A stretch of 64,000 bases of DNA, taken from contig NZ_SOGJ01000021.1 of assembly GCF_004402375.1 (NCBI RefSeq), positions 124,754 to 188,753 of the forward strand, read 5' to 3'. Below, one piece after another: positions 30,086-38,880 of the stretch (the first letter of the stretch is position 1; every line of letters starts with the position of its first letter). The notes under the pieces are model-generated. The model did not search any database, had not been told where the DNA came from, and saw only the letters and a program-made list of their open reading frames with translations. Origin of the DNA: Cryobacterium breve. Its GTDB lineage: Bacteria; Actinomycetota; Actinomycetes; Actinomycetales; Microbacteriaceae. The translations under genes were made by a program, and so were the position numbers.

Positions 30086-30867
30086 ATCGGCGAAATGCGT
30101 GCCTTACCCGACCGTCCCTAGGGCTTTTTGAAGCTCGGGCGCGCGCGGGTCATGAGACCGGAATGTCACTGGTCGAGCTCCTGGTGAGCATGATGCTCCT
30201 AGGCCTCGTGCTCTCCATGGTGACTGGACTTTTCATCAGTGTGTCCAAGTCCGTTTCCATCGCGCAAGCGACTGATGAAAGAACGCGAACGGGTTCCAAC
30301 GCTGTCAACGAGATGAGCCGTGTCATTCGGGCTGCTACAACCTTGAAGGTCACGGGCGCCCTTGTTGCTGCCCCGGCCTTTCGCTTCGCCGGCAGGGAGG
30401 CAGTCGTGCTCTATAGCAGCGTGGATGTGAATGCGGCGGCAGACCTGACCTATCTGCCGCCGAAGCCCACCCTGGTGAGATTCGAGATTGCATCCGGGAA
30501 TCGTGAGTTGGTCGAGAGCCGCTGGACCGCCACTGCACACCCGTCGGGGACGTCGTGGATCTTTGCCCCGCCTGCGTCACCCGCGTCGCCTGCCGCCTCG
30601 ACTCCGGCGAATTCGACGCGGATCCTGGGTGGTCCCCTCGCGACCATGACGCTGCCCCTCACGCCCACCGATCCGCCACTCTTCTCCTACTACGACGCAC
30701 TCGGGGTTGAGATTCCATTGCCGGCGACTGGCGGCTTGTCGGCATCGGACCTTGATTTGATCAAATCCGTTCAGATCGCCGTGAGGCTCCCAGGCACCGC
30801 GAGCTCCCCTGACGGAGCCCTGGCCGTGGTGAGCATCGTCGCTCCGCCGAACCTCAAGACCCCGTGA
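30082..30867 (+). CDS. PilW/GspJ-like minor pilin
   Basis: A 261-residue prepilin. The signal has a 27-residue basic leader ending in Gly27, then MSLVELLVSMMLLGLVLSMV, with Glu at mature position 5. After the helix is the arrangement ATDERTRTGSNAVNEMSRVIRAA seen in PilW/GspJ-type minor pilins, followed by a beta-rich head with an Ala/Pro/Ser linker (around residues 170-185). It starts in an ATGA overlap with the preceding minor pilin gene. Minor pilins of this kind prime pilus assembly at the tip. Confidence 0.82.
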   Translation: MNRRNACLTRPSLGLFEARARAGHETGMSLVELLVSMMLLGLVLSMVTGLFISVSKSVSIAQATDERTRTGSNAVNEMSRVIRAATTLKVTGALVAAPAFRFAGREAVVLYSSVDVNAAADLTYLPPKPTLVRFEIASGNRELVESRWTATAHPSGTSWIFAPPASPASPAASTPANSTRILGGPLATMTLPLTPTDPPLFSYYDALGVEIPLPATGGLSASDLDLIKSVQIAVRLPGTASSPDGALAVVSIVAPPNLKTP

Positions 30868-30917
30868 CCGCGCATGGCGAAAACCGAACGACAAAGTTCG
30901 CCCAGGGAGGCAGCCTC

Positions 30918-32792
30918 ATGATTGACCGGTCTAGGAATCGCCGACCGCGAATCCGACTGCAAGCCGAGGAATCGGGCATGGCGCTTGTGTCCGTCATCGG
31001 CCTGGCGATGGTGATGCTGCTGATGGTCGCGACCGCCCTCAGCTTCTCGACAAGCGGGCTGATCAAGGCCCGAAGCGACCAGAACTGGAACGCAGCGTTG
31101 TCCGCGGCCTACGCCGGGGTGGACGAGTACGCAAGCCGGCTCTCGAATGACAGCACCTATCAGAAGTACGGCAATCCTGCTGCTGCCTTCACCCTGAGTT
31201 CGGGAAGCGCACTGACCACCAGCCTCCCCGCCATCGCGAATGCGAACGCGGCATTCGGCATCGGCGCCGGTGGGACCTGGGGGAGCCTCGCCGGCGCATC
31301 CGCTCGGGCTTCGTTCCGCTATGAGGTTGACAACTCTGACTACTCCGCGCAAGGCGTGGTCAGGATTCGTTCGACGGGCCGAGTGGGAACACAGACACGA
31401 AGCGTGATCGCCAACCTCAAACAAAAGGGGTTCATCAACTACGTATACTTCACGGATTACGAGCTGCTGGACCCGGCCACGACTACGGTTAGTTGTGTTC
31501 CCAGTCATGCCTCCACGACCGTGGTTTCCGGCTCGCGACATAACCCCGGCTGTATCGAGATTGCCTTCGGATCCTCCGACGTTCTCACCGGGCCGGTGCA
31601 CTCCAACGACACTCTCAAGGTCTGCAAGTCCACTTTCTCCGGCAGGGTGTCCTCCAGTAACACTCCGCTCTTCACCAACGGGGGAGGGTGTGCCGCCACG
31701 GACTGGGGTGTCGGGGTTGCCGGACCAGTCGCGGGTGGAGTGCTAACGCTCCCGCTCACGAATGGCAGCATGGCCGACGAGACCAGAAATGACCTCACTG
31801 CGGCCGTGCCTCGGCCCGGTTGCATGTATACCGGACCGACAACCATCACGTTCACGTCCGACGGGAGGATGCGGGTTGTCTCACCCTGGACGAGGGTGAC
31901 CAGGCCGACCCTGAACACGAGCGTCGCCAACCCGAATCCGCTGCCGGCCGCGTGCGGTGCTCTTGCGGACCTCAACTCGTCGGCAGGGGCGGTGATTCCG
32001 GTGCCCAACGAGAATCTCATCTTCGTTCAAAACGTGCAGACATCGCCGACCAACCCGAACTACTGGAATCTGGCGGCCGCGCCTCCGACGAACTTCTCCT
32101 GTACCGGCCTTGGTGCGGGGTCCGGGTGGAAATATCAATCGCCTCCCTCATCACCAGATGCATATGGCTATCCCATTGCGAATGAGGTCGTGCCTCCGTC
32201 GTCGACGACAGTATCCCCGGCCTACAAGTGCACCAACGGTGATGTCTTTGTGAAGGGCGTACTCAACTCCGCGGTCACCGTCGCGGCCCAGAATAACGTG
32301 TATATTACCGGCGACCTTAGTTACCAGGATGCGGCCACCAACGTGCTTGGCCTCGTGGCGCAGAACACGGTATGGGTCTGGAATCCGGTCAGGTCCTGCA
32401 CCGGCACCTTGAGTTTGGTGGCCCCGATCAGTTATCGCACCTGCACGGCGATGCCTCCGGCGGATGCGACCCCCAGTGAGCGACTGATTCAGGCGGCGAT
32501 TCTTGCTGTCGGGCATACGTTCCAGGTGCAAAACTTTGATGCTGGGGGCGACCGAGGCGACCTGAGAGTGATGGGGGCGATCGCGCAGACTTTCCGAGGG
32601 CCAGTTCGGTTGAATAACCCCGTTCCCAGTCCGGACATAATCAACGGTTACGACAAGATTTACACTTATGACACGCGCCTACTCACCACTGCGCCTCCGA
32701 AATTTCTCGCACCGACGTCAACGACATACGGCGTGACGCAGTTCGCTGATGTCGCCGCGGCATTCAAGCCCGATGGAAGCACGGGACCGTGA
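30918..32792 (+). CDS. Large PilX-like pilus protein, candidate tip adhesin
   Basis: A 624-residue protein with a PilX-type N-terminus: a basic leader, ESGMALVSVIGLAMVM, and then a 20-residue hydrophobic helix. A G|M cleavage site is likely but mature position 5 is Ser, not Glu. After the helix comes QNWNAALSAAYAGVDEYASRL, as in PilX-type proteins. The remaining 530 residues are beta-rich with repeated Cys-bearing loops and a GPVHSNDTLKVC motif, plus NNVYITGDLSYQD and LGLVAQNTVWVW, which suggest a surface domain. The ATG at 30918 follows AGGGAGG. A GTG at 30864 would overlap the upstream stop. The exact binding partner is unknown. Confidence 0.75.
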   Translation: MIDRSRNRRPRIRLQAEESGMALVSVIGLAMVMLLMVATALSFSTSGLIKARSDQNWNAALSAAYAGVDEYASRLSNDSTYQKYGNPAAAFTLSSGSALTTSLPAIANANAAFGIGAGGTWGSLAGASARASFRYEVDNSDYSAQGVVRIRSTGRVGTQTRSVIANLKQKGFINYVYFTDYELLDPATTTVSCVPSHASTTVVSGSRHNPGCIEIAFGSSDVLTGPVHSNDTLKVCKSTFSGRVSSSNTPLFTNGGGCAATDWGVGVAGPVAGGVLTLPLTNGSMADETRNDLTAAVPRPGCMYTGPTTITFTSDGRMRVVSPWTRVTRPTLNTSVANPNPLPAACGALADLNSSAGAVIPVPNENLIFVQNVQTSPTNPNYWNLAAAPPTNFSCTGLGAGSGWKYQSPPSSPDAYGYPIANEVVPPSSTTVSPAYKCTNGDVFVKGVLNSAVTVAAQNNVYITGDLSYQDAATNVLGLVAQNTVWVWNPVRSCTGTLSLVAPISYRTCTAMPPADATPSERLIQAAILAVGHTFQVQNFDAGGDRGDLRVMGAIAQTFRGPVRLNNPVPSPDIINGYDKIYTYDTRLLTTAPPKFLAPTSTTYGVTQFADVAAAFKPDGSTGP

Positions 32793-33721
32793 CAACCGGT
32801 TCCATCCCAGGTCTTGTACCGCTGCTGGGCCTCTGCGCTGGCGTCTTGGGCCTGTTAACGGGCTCATTCCTCAACGTCATTGTCTACAGGCTGCCGTCCG
32901 GCATTTCTATTGTTTCTCCGCCTAGCGCGTGTCCGCGGTGCAGAGCAAGAATTAAGTCGTTCGACAATGTTCCCGTCTTGTCCTGGTTGCTGCTGCGTGG
33001 CAAGTGCCGGAATTGCAAGACGCGCATCTCTGCGCGGTATCCGCTGGTCGAGGCGGGCACCGCCATGTTTTTCGCGGGCGTCGCCTGGTTTGCTGGGTTG
33101 GGCTGGGTCTCGACAAGCTCGACCACAGGCTTCGGCTCAACTACCGGGTTCAGCTTGACCACCAGAATCGGCACTACGGGCGATATCGATCCGGTTAGCG
33201 GTGCCGACTCGACTGCCGCGGGCGTGCTCGTGCTTGTCGCCTTCCTGTACCTGGCAGCGGTGAGTGTGGCGCTGGCCCTGATCGACATCGATACGCATCG
33301 GTTGCCCGACGCAATTGTGCTGCCGAGCTACCTTGTGGGTGGACTGCTGCTGGGGGCTGCCGGGGTGATCGGCGGAGATGTTGACTCCATGGTGCGCGCG
33401 GCCATCGGAATGGCGGCGCTTTGGGCGGCCTATTTGGTTATGGCCGTCACTTATCCGGGCGGAATGGGGTTCGGCGACGTCAAACTTGCGGGAGTCCTCG
33501 GGCTCTATCTTGGCTACCTCGGCTGGGGGCAACTCGTTGTCGGGGCCTTCGCGGCGTTTCTTCTTGGCGGGATTTTTGCTGTCGGGCTGCTACTCGCGAA
33601 GCGCGCAAATCGCAAGAGCGGCATTCCCTTTGGCCCCTGGATGTTGGTGGGCGCGTGGGTCGGAGTCTTTTTCGGAGCTGCAGTGTGGGACGGTTACTTG
33701 ACCCTCCTCGGAGTGGCATAG
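32789..33721 (+). CDS. pilD: Prepilin peptidase/N-methyltransferase PilD
   Basis: A 310-residue polytopic membrane aspartyl protease that cleaves prepilin leaders and methylates the new N-terminus. The cytoplasmic zinc site has Cys48, Cys51, Cys73 and Cys76. The two catalytic aspartate motifs are present: LIDIDTHRLPD (residues 165-174) and GFGDVK with Asp230. About eight hydrophobic segments can be counted. A low-complexity Ser/Thr/Gly insertion at residues 107-143 lies between the second segment and the first catalytic motif and is encoded by a repeat element. The GTG start overlaps the preceding stop by four bases. Confidence 0.94.
   Translation: MTTGSIPGLVPLLGLCAGVLGLLTGSFLNVIVYRLPSGISIVSPPSACPRCRARIKSFDNVPVLSWLLLRGKCRNCKTRISARYPLVEAGTAMFFAGVAWFAGLGWVSTSSTTGFGSTTGFSLTTRIGTTGDIDPVSGADSTAAGVLVLVAFLYLAAVSVALALIDIDTHRLPDAIVLPSYLVGGLLLGAAGVIGGDVDSMVRAAIGMAALWAAYLVMAVTYPGGMGFGDVKLAGVLGLYLGYLGWGQLVVGAFAAFLLGGIFAVGLLLAKRANRKSGIPFGPWMLVGAWVGVFFGAAVWDGYLTLLGVA
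33106..33163. repeat. Palindromic repeat element inside pilD
   Basis: GGTCTCGACAAGCTCG at 33106-33121 is identical to the right arm of the hairpin after rplO (55036-55051). It is followed by CTCAACTACCGG and an imperfect inverted copy, AGCTTGACCACC (33152-33163). The reading frame stays open through it and encodes a Ser/Thr/Gly-rich loop. Confidence 0.65.
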
Positions 33722-33761
33722 CAATGACACAAATCAGAAACAGCAGTAAGGGAGCTCCCAC

Positions 33762-34811
33762 GTGGCAGAGAGTGTTGTAGGAATCGACATCGGGAGCACT
33801 TCGCTGCGTGCCGTGGAGGTCGGAGGCCAAAGGAAGCCAAAGCCCACTCTCTTACGGTACTGCGAAGTGCCGTTGTCGGTCGGAGCAGTCATCAGCGGCG
33901 AAGTCGTCGAACCGAACACCGTGGCCGCGGCGTTGAAGCACCTTTGGTCTGTGGGCGGCTTTAAGTCCAGAAATGTCGTTCTCGGAATGGGAAACCAACG
34001 AGTGCTCGCCCGTGATTTGATCGTTCCGAGGATGTCACTGGCGCGCATCCGGGAGTCCCTGCCATTCGAGGTTCAGGAAATGCTTCCCGTGCCCGTCGCA
34101 GAGGCGGTGCTCGACTTCTATCCGATTGCTGAGACGGCAGGTGACAATGGTCCGATGGTTCGTGGCCTGTTGATTGCCGCTGTGAAGCAAGCCGTGCTCT
34201 CGAACGTGAATGCGACCCAGATGGCCGGCCTCACCACGGTCGATGTCGACTTGATTCCCTTCGCTCTCAGCCGCGTCTTGCTCACACGCCCAAAAGTCCC
34301 TGGCACCGTCGCCCTCGTCGACATCGGGGGGAGTACGACAAGCGTGGTCATCGCAACGGACGGTGTTCCCCAGTTTGTGCGCATTATCGCCACGGGCGGA
34401 GACGACATTTCTCAGGCGTTGGTCAACGAACTGGGAACTACAGGGGAGCCTGCCGAGGCGGTCAAGCGCCGGTTGGGGCTCGCGACGGGCTCGGTTGCCG
34501 CGGAAGACAAACGCGCGGTGGAAATCATCTATAAGACCGCCAGTGAGCAGCTCATGAGCCTTCGGAACACTATCAATTACTTCGTCAACACCCGCCCGAC
34601 AGAAGCGGTGCACAGCATCGTTCTGAGCGGCGGAGGAGCGCAGTTGCACGGTCTGCCGGAGGACCTGGCAGACATGACCAGGCTCAGGGTTGAAGTCGGA
34701 GACCCGTTCTCCACGGTGGCTCTTGCCAAGGGGATTAACGCTGAGGAACTCCGATCCAACGCGTCAACTTTCACCGTGGCACTCGGTCTAGCACTGGGGC
34801 GTGCCGCATGA
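33762..34811 (+). CDS. pilM: Type IV pilus assembly ATPase-fold protein PilM
   Basis: A 349-residue actin/FtsA-like protein of the pilus alignment complex, which sits on the cytoplasmic side and binds the PilN N-terminus. The phosphate-1 loop is GIDIGSTSLRAVEV and the second is VALVDIGGSTTSVVI; SGGGAQLHGL is the adenosine motif. The GTG at 33762 follows AAGGGAG. It ends four bases into pilN (ATGA), indicating coupled synthesis of PilM and PilN. Confidence 0.94.
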   Translation: MAESVVGIDIGSTSLRAVEVGGQRKPKPTLLRYCEVPLSVGAVISGEVVEPNTVAAALKHLWSVGGFKSRNVVLGMGNQRVLARDLIVPRMSLARIRESLPFEVQEMLPVPVAEAVLDFYPIAETAGDNGPMVRGLLIAAVKQAVLSNVNATQMAGLTTVDVDLIPFALSRVLLTRPKVPGTVALVDIGGSTTSVVIATDGVPQFVRIIATGGDDISQALVNELGTTGEPAEAVKRRLGLATGSVAAEDKRAVEIIYKTASEQLMSLRNTINYFVNTRPTEAVHSIVLSGGGAQLHGLPEDLADMTRLRVEVGDPFSTVALAKGINAEELRSNASTFTVALGLALGRAA

Positions 34812-35473
34812 GTCGGTTAGGCAAGAATGACGAGCTACTCATCGGCGGGGAACCGCGCGTTGACCTGCTCCCGCCGGAGGTTCACCAGGAACGTGCGGCG
34901 AAGGTCGTGCGCCGCCACCTGGGCCTCGGTGTCATCGGAGTGGTGGCGATCATGCTCGTATCGGCCGGCGCTGCGACTGCCCTTGCTATGCAGGCCCAGC
35001 AGCAGCTCGCCTACGAGCAGTCGCTCACTCCCGGCCTCGTTGCCGAACAGTCGAAGTATGTGGAAGTGCGCGAAGTTCAGGGTGACGTCGACAAGGTCAA
35101 GGCTGCTCAGCAGGTCGGAGTGTCCACCGAAATCGATTGGAAGAAGTATCTCGAGGGGGTTCAGGCCATTCTCCCCGCAAGCGTGACCATCGAGACGGTT
35201 GCGGTGGACTCGGCCACGCCGCTTGCCATATACGCGCAACCCACCGCCCCGCTCCAGGGACCGCGCGTCGCGACCGTGGGGTTCACGGCCACCAGTACTG
35301 TGCTTCCCGACGTGCCCGACTGGCTCACCTCGCTCGCTACTTTGCCTGGGTTTGCAGATGCCCTTCCGGGCTCGGTGGCCTTGGATGAGACAACGGGGAT
35401 CTATACGGCGACGATCACCATGCATGTGAACGATGCCGCGTTTGCCGAGCGTTTCATCACCGAAGGGAAATAG
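34808..35473 (+). CDS. pilN: Type IV pilus alignment protein PilN
   Basis: A 221-residue bitopic protein. The cytoplasmic N-terminus has the conserved (V/I)-[D/N]-L-L-P-P motif (RVDLLPPEV) that docks into PilM, followed by one transmembrane helix (about residues 42-65). The rest is an extracytoplasmic ferredoxin-like domain with a coiled region (KYVEVREVQGDVDKVKAA). The ATG is inside the pilM stop, and pilO follows after two bases. Confidence 0.9.
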   Translation: MSRLGKNDELLIGGEPRVDLLPPEVHQERAAKVVRRHLGLGVIGVVAIMLVSAGAATALAMQAQQQLAYEQSLTPGLVAEQSKYVEVREVQGDVDKVKAAQQVGVSTEIDWKKYLEGVQAILPASVTIETVAVDSATPLAIYAQPTAPLQGPRVATVGFTATSTVLPDVPDWLTSLATLPGFADALPGSVALDETTGIYTATITMHVNDAAFAERFITEGK

Positions 35474-35475
35474 CC

Positions 35476-36171
35476 GTGAACAAGAACAGACTGTGGACGA
35501 TCTCCTCCGTGCTGGTCATGGTGTTGGTTCTCATGCTCGGCGTGTTGCTAGGAATTCAGCCTCAGCTCGCAGCAACCTCTGCCGCGAATGATCAGCGCAT
35601 CAGCGTGCAAGCCTCGAACGCCGGTCAGGCCGCAGTGCTGGTGCAGTTAAAAGAAGATTTCGCCGGCATTGACAAGCTGAAGGCAGACTTGGCGCCGCTA
35701 AGTGATTCTGTACCGAACGGGACCGACATCCCGGCCTTCGTCAATCAGCTCGATGCTCTCGCAAGCGCATCCCAGGTGACTCTGACCGGTATCACGGTTG
35801 CTGACGCCGTGCCCTACGCACCGGTGGTTGCACCGGTCGAGGCCGCAACCGAAACCACTCAAGATGCCACGCCCGAGCCGACCACTAGCGCAGCGCCCGC
35901 ACCGACTGCAGGCGTTCCTCCGGTGACGAATCCTCAGATTACAGTAGATAATTTTGCATCTCTAGCGGTTAGCATCACGGTTTCGGGCAGCTACGCCAAC
36001 GCTCTTAACTTTGTGAGTGGGCTCCAGACGGGATCACGCTTGTTCTTGGTCTCCGGGATCTCAACGTCGAAAGAGGCTGAGTCCGTCGACGTCACCGCCA
36101 CCATCACCGGTCTCGTCTACGTGCTGGTGCCGCCGGCATCCGCCGCTCCAGCAACGACCGCTGCGCAGTAG
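35476..36171 (+). CDS. pilO: Type IV pilus alignment protein PilO
   Basis: A 231-residue bitopic partner of PilN. One N-terminal transmembrane helix (about residues 10-30) is followed by a coiled region and an outer domain. An Ala/Pro/Thr-rich linker of roughly 40 residues (about 110-150) interrupts the outer domain before ITVSGSYANALNFVSGLQT, the conserved C-terminal PilO signature region. The GTG at 35476 has GAAGGGAAA just upstream. It ends the pilus gene set; the next start is 105 bases away. Linker length varies between species and does not cast doubt on the name. Confidence 0.88.
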   Translation: MNKNRLWTISSVLVMVLVLMLGVLLGIQPQLAATSAANDQRISVQASNAGQAAVLVQLKEDFAGIDKLKADLAPLSDSVPNGTDIPAFVNQLDALASASQVTLTGITVADAVPYAPVVAPVEAATETTQDATPEPTTSAAPAPTAGVPPVTNPQITVDNFASLAVSITVSGSYANALNFVSGLQTGSRLFLVSGISTSKEAESVDVTATITGLVYVLVPPASAAPATTAAQ

Positions 36172-36275
36172 CCCGCCACCACCAGACTCCGGGCCGTGCT
36201 TGCCCGGCGCGGCGAGCCCGCGTTGCTAAGGTTGCTGCAGAGAAGAACGGCCGCTAGGCCCGTGAGGAGCGCAGC

Positions 36276-37274
36276 ATGAGCGACACAACGCCCACCGACG
36301 GCAACAAGAACTCCGGTAAGGATGCCTCGGCAACCAGCAACGGACGCCACGAGACCAGACCCGTCGGGCTAGACCCCTATGCCGACGCCGCCAGACGCGA
36401 GGCCGACGCCCGCGACGGCGCCGCAACAACAGCGACCACGGAGCAGGCGGCGTCCGCTCACCCGGGCAATCAGTTCCCCACCGGCGAACAGGCCCATCCT
36501 GGGGTCCCCATCGGCGAGCCGATCTCCTATGACGCCCCTGAGGCATCCGCGCCCGCGCCGGTCGCCTCCCGCGAGTCTGCCCCGTCCGCTTACGTTCCCG
36601 CCGCTTCGGTGAACGCCACGGGCGAGACTGAACGTCTCGAACCGCTGCCCGCAGAGACTCACGCCGCAGAGACCCCGGCCTACGCCCCCGCGAACACCAC
36701 GGTGCAGCCGCCCATCTACATCCAGGCGCCCGCCGCACCGCGCTACAAGAGCAACCGCGGCCCCGGAGTCGTGATCGCGTTGCTCTCCGCCATGATCTTC
36801 GCGGTGCTCTACGCCCTCGTCGCGTTCGCCCTGTCCGGCATCGGCAGCCTGTCCATCGCCGACACGGCAGCGAAGTTCACCGACTTCATCGTGCTGCCCA
36901 TCTTCTATGTACCGGTCATCTTCTTCTTCGTCGCGTTCGCCCTGCTGGTGCTGATCGTGAACCGCGGCGGCTGGTGGGCCTACGTGCTCTTCGGCTTCCT
37001 GGTGGCCGTGGCCGTCTACTTCTCTTATATCGGCGCCGCACTTCTCAGCGTGCAGGCGTGGAACTTCACGCCCGACCAGGCTGCGCGCTTCATCAGCCAG
37101 CAGTGGCTGAACCCGGGCGCCATCGCCGCCGCGGTCGTCGCCCGTGAGGTCCCGATCTGGGCTGGTGCCTGGATCGCCCGCAACGGTCGTGCCGTCACCA
37201 CCCGTAACGAAACCGCCAAGGCCGAATACGACCGCGTTCTCGCCGCCGGACCGCAGGGCATCCGCAGCAACTAG
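36276..37274 (+). CDS. Membrane protein with a long disordered N-terminus
   Basis: A 332-residue protein. The first 155 residues are rich in Ala, Pro, Thr, Glu and Ser, with no aromatic core, and should be disordered and cytoplasmic. Then come four hydrophobic segments (about residues 162-185, 200-228, 232-255 and 275-300) and a basic tail (TRNETAKAEYDRVLAAG). I do not recognise a named family; similar ABC-type or scaffold annotations would be guesses. The ATG at 36276 follows GAGGAG by six bases. A second small membrane protein gene lies 63 bases downstream and may be its partner. Confidence 0.75.
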   Translation: MSDTTPTDGNKNSGKDASATSNGRHETRPVGLDPYADAARREADARDGAATTATTEQAASAHPGNQFPTGEQAHPGVPIGEPISYDAPEASAPAPVASRESAPSAYVPAASVNATGETERLEPLPAETHAAETPAYAPANTTVQPPIYIQAPAAPRYKSNRGPGVVIALLSAMIFAVLYALVAFALSGIGSLSIADTAAKFTDFIVLPIFYVPVIFFFVAFALLVLIVNRGGWWAYVLFGFLVAVAVYFSYIGAALLSVQAWNFTPDQAARFISQQWLNPGAIAAAVVAREVPIWAGAWIARNGRAVTTRNETAKAEYDRVLAAGPQGIRSN

Positions 37275-37337
37275 TCGGTCGACGCCCGGCGCACACCGAG
37301 CGCCGGGCCCCGGCAGGCCCGCCAGCAAGGGGGAGTG

Positions 37338-37847
37338 ATGCGCGACTACCAGAAGTACGCGACGGTCGTCGCCATCTTCGCCGCGGTGCTCCTCGCCGCG
37401 CTTCTCGTAGCAGCCTTCGGCCTGATCAGCCTGCTGGCTGACACGGATGTCATCAGTGACCCGAACGCCGGACCTCTCGTCGGCCCGGTCATGACCGCCG
37501 CCGCCGTGGTGCTGGTGCTCATCCTGATGCTCCTGCTGGGGTTGCGCACCAGGCCGGAGAACCAGCGGATCGCCGTCGGATACTCCCTGGGCGCCGGGTT
37601 CGCCGCACTCGCGGTCTTCGTCCTGGTGGGCGGGGTGCTCTACGCCCTCGGCACCGGGGTGCCTGCCGACACCGCCGGGCTGCCGGGCGACAGCGCCGGG
37701 TTTGCGGCCTCGGTTCTGCTGGGCCCATTCGCGGTGACCACTGGCATCCTCGCCTTCATAGTCACCCTGCTCTACTCGCTGGTTCTGGCCTCACGGATGC
37801 CCGAACGCGGCCCGCCGCAATGGCCGTGGGAACGCGACAACGGCTGA
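37338..37847 (+). CDS. Small polytopic membrane protein, function unknown
   Basis: A 169-residue protein with four hydrophobic segments (about residues 8-30, 50-72, 82-105 and 120-150), a basic tip (RTRPENQR) after the second, and a short charged C-terminus (PPQWPWERDNG). I place the start at the ATG at 37338 after GGGGGAG; a GTG at 37335 is directly before it. It follows the preceding membrane gene by 63 bases on the same strand, so the two may form one unit. No family motif is evident. Confidence 0.72.
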   Translation: MRDYQKYATVVAIFAAVLLAALLVAAFGLISLLADTDVISDPNAGPLVGPVMTAAAVVLVLILMLLLGLRTRPENQRIAVGYSLGAGFAALAVFVLVGGVLYALGTGVPADTAGLPGDSAGFAASVLLGPFAVTTGILAFIVTLLYSLVLASRMPERGPPQWPWERDNG

Positions 37848-37892
37848 GACGCCGGCTCAGAAATTCACCGTCCGGGCAGCTGCTCGATCGAG

Positions 37893-37898
37893 TACCCT
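37893..37898 (+). promoter_or_regulatory. Candidate -10 box of a leaderless transcript
   Basis: TACCCT ends eight bases before the ATG at 37907 and no Shine-Dalgarno sequence is present. The spacing fits transcription starting on the start codon. The same TACCCTT..TCC pattern precedes the gene at 4455. Confidence 0.4.
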
Positions 37899-37906
37899 TA
37901 TTGTCC

Positions 37907-38560
37907 ATGGACGGTTCCATCGAGTCGCGGGTCAGCCAACAGGTTGACGACTGGCTCGTCTGGCTGCCCCGGTGGCGCCCGGGCACGCACCGCGGCCGCA
38001 CCCGACTGTGCCGCACCTGCTTCGGGTCGCCGGTCATCGCGGCCGCCGGCCTGAACACCGATGTCCCGCACGCCGTGCAGCACGCCCTCGCCATGCGCAT
38101 GAAGCACGTGATCGACGCCGAGGTCGACGAATTCACCGAGACGCACTTGCCGCTCTTGAGCCGGGAGATCCGGCTGAACCAGGAGCGCAAGGCCGCGTCG
38201 GCCTACCACCCGGCCGAGGGTCTCGACCCGGCCTACACCGGCCTCGACCTCGATCCGCCGGCCCTGCCTGACGCCCCCTACCTGTTCACCTTCGCCGAAC
38301 TCGCCCGACCTGAGGCATCCGTCACCCTGCCCGCCGCACCGCTGCCGCTGACCGATGAGGAGAAGGCCGCCATCCGGGCCGAGGTGAAACTGGCCGACCG
38401 CCAGGCGGCCCTGGTCGGCAACCGGGTCTGCCTGGAACTGTCCCGGAACAGTGAACGGCTGCGCGTCGCCGTCGCCGAATTCGTCGAACCCTGGGTGTTG
38501 GCCCTCCTCGCCGACCTCGACACCGCACTCGACTCCCCGCTCTGGCCTCGGGGTATTTGA
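37907..38560 (+). CDS. Hypothetical soluble protein, function unknown
   Basis: A 217-residue protein with no transmembrane segment or signal peptide. A Cys pair near the N-terminus (RLCRTCFGSP) could bind metal; the middle contains a helical stretch (HALAMRMKHVIDAEVDEFTE) with conserved-looking acidic residues; the C-terminus is Leu/Ala/Asp-rich (VEPWVLALLADLDTAL). I do not recognise the family. It is probably leaderless. It lies directly upstream of the str operon promoter, which begins 38 bases after its stop, but there is no evidence of a shared function. Confidence 0.7.
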   Translation: MDGSIESRVSQQVDDWLVWLPRWRPGTHRGRTRLCRTCFGSPVIAAAGLNTDVPHAVQHALAMRMKHVIDAEVDEFTETHLPLLSREIRLNQERKAASAYHPAEGLDPAYTGLDLDPPALPDAPYLFTFAELARPEASVTLPAAPLPLTDEEKAAIRAEVKLADRQAALVGNRVCLELSRNSERLRVAVAEFVEPWVLALLADLDTALDSPLWPRGI

Positions 38561-38880
38561 ACAGCATCTGAACGAACCCTCGGCCAGCGTCATCCATTTG
38601 ACCCAGCGGTCACCCCCGGGATATCCTTTCGAGGTGTGCGCTTTGTCGTGCGCTTGAGTTATGCCACCGCGATCTCGTCGTGCCGCACCTTAGGCGCCCT
38701 GATGTGGCACTCACACAGGGTTTGCTCTCCGAGCAGCCCCCACGGCATACCTACCTCAGCCCGCGGGATTCATTCCGTGTGTCGGTGGGTCCAGATGAAC
38801 TCGATCGGGCCGGAAACGGAACGATTCGAATGCTAACCATCAATGAGCTGTCACCGTGCAGCAATAACAAGGAGTAATTA
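38561..38880. other. str operon upstream region
   Basis: This 320-base gap holds the promoter at 38598-38627 and a leader of about 245 bases. The leader contains GTGCGC twice near 38636-38652 and several small GC stems. One open frame (38636-38836) has no ribosome binding site and an unnatural composition, so I do not count it as a gene. Confidence 0.6.
38598..38627 (+). promoter_or_regulatory. Probable str operon (rpsL) promoter
   Basis: TTGACC (38598-38603), an 18-base spacer and TATCCT (38622-38627) form a good housekeeping promoter. Transcription from here would give a leader of about 245 nt before rpsL. Confidence 0.7.

Noticed and set aside
38636-38836. A possible leader peptide of 66 codons before rpsL.
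   Set aside because: No ribosome binding site, no conserved-looking sequence and no run of regulatory codons.
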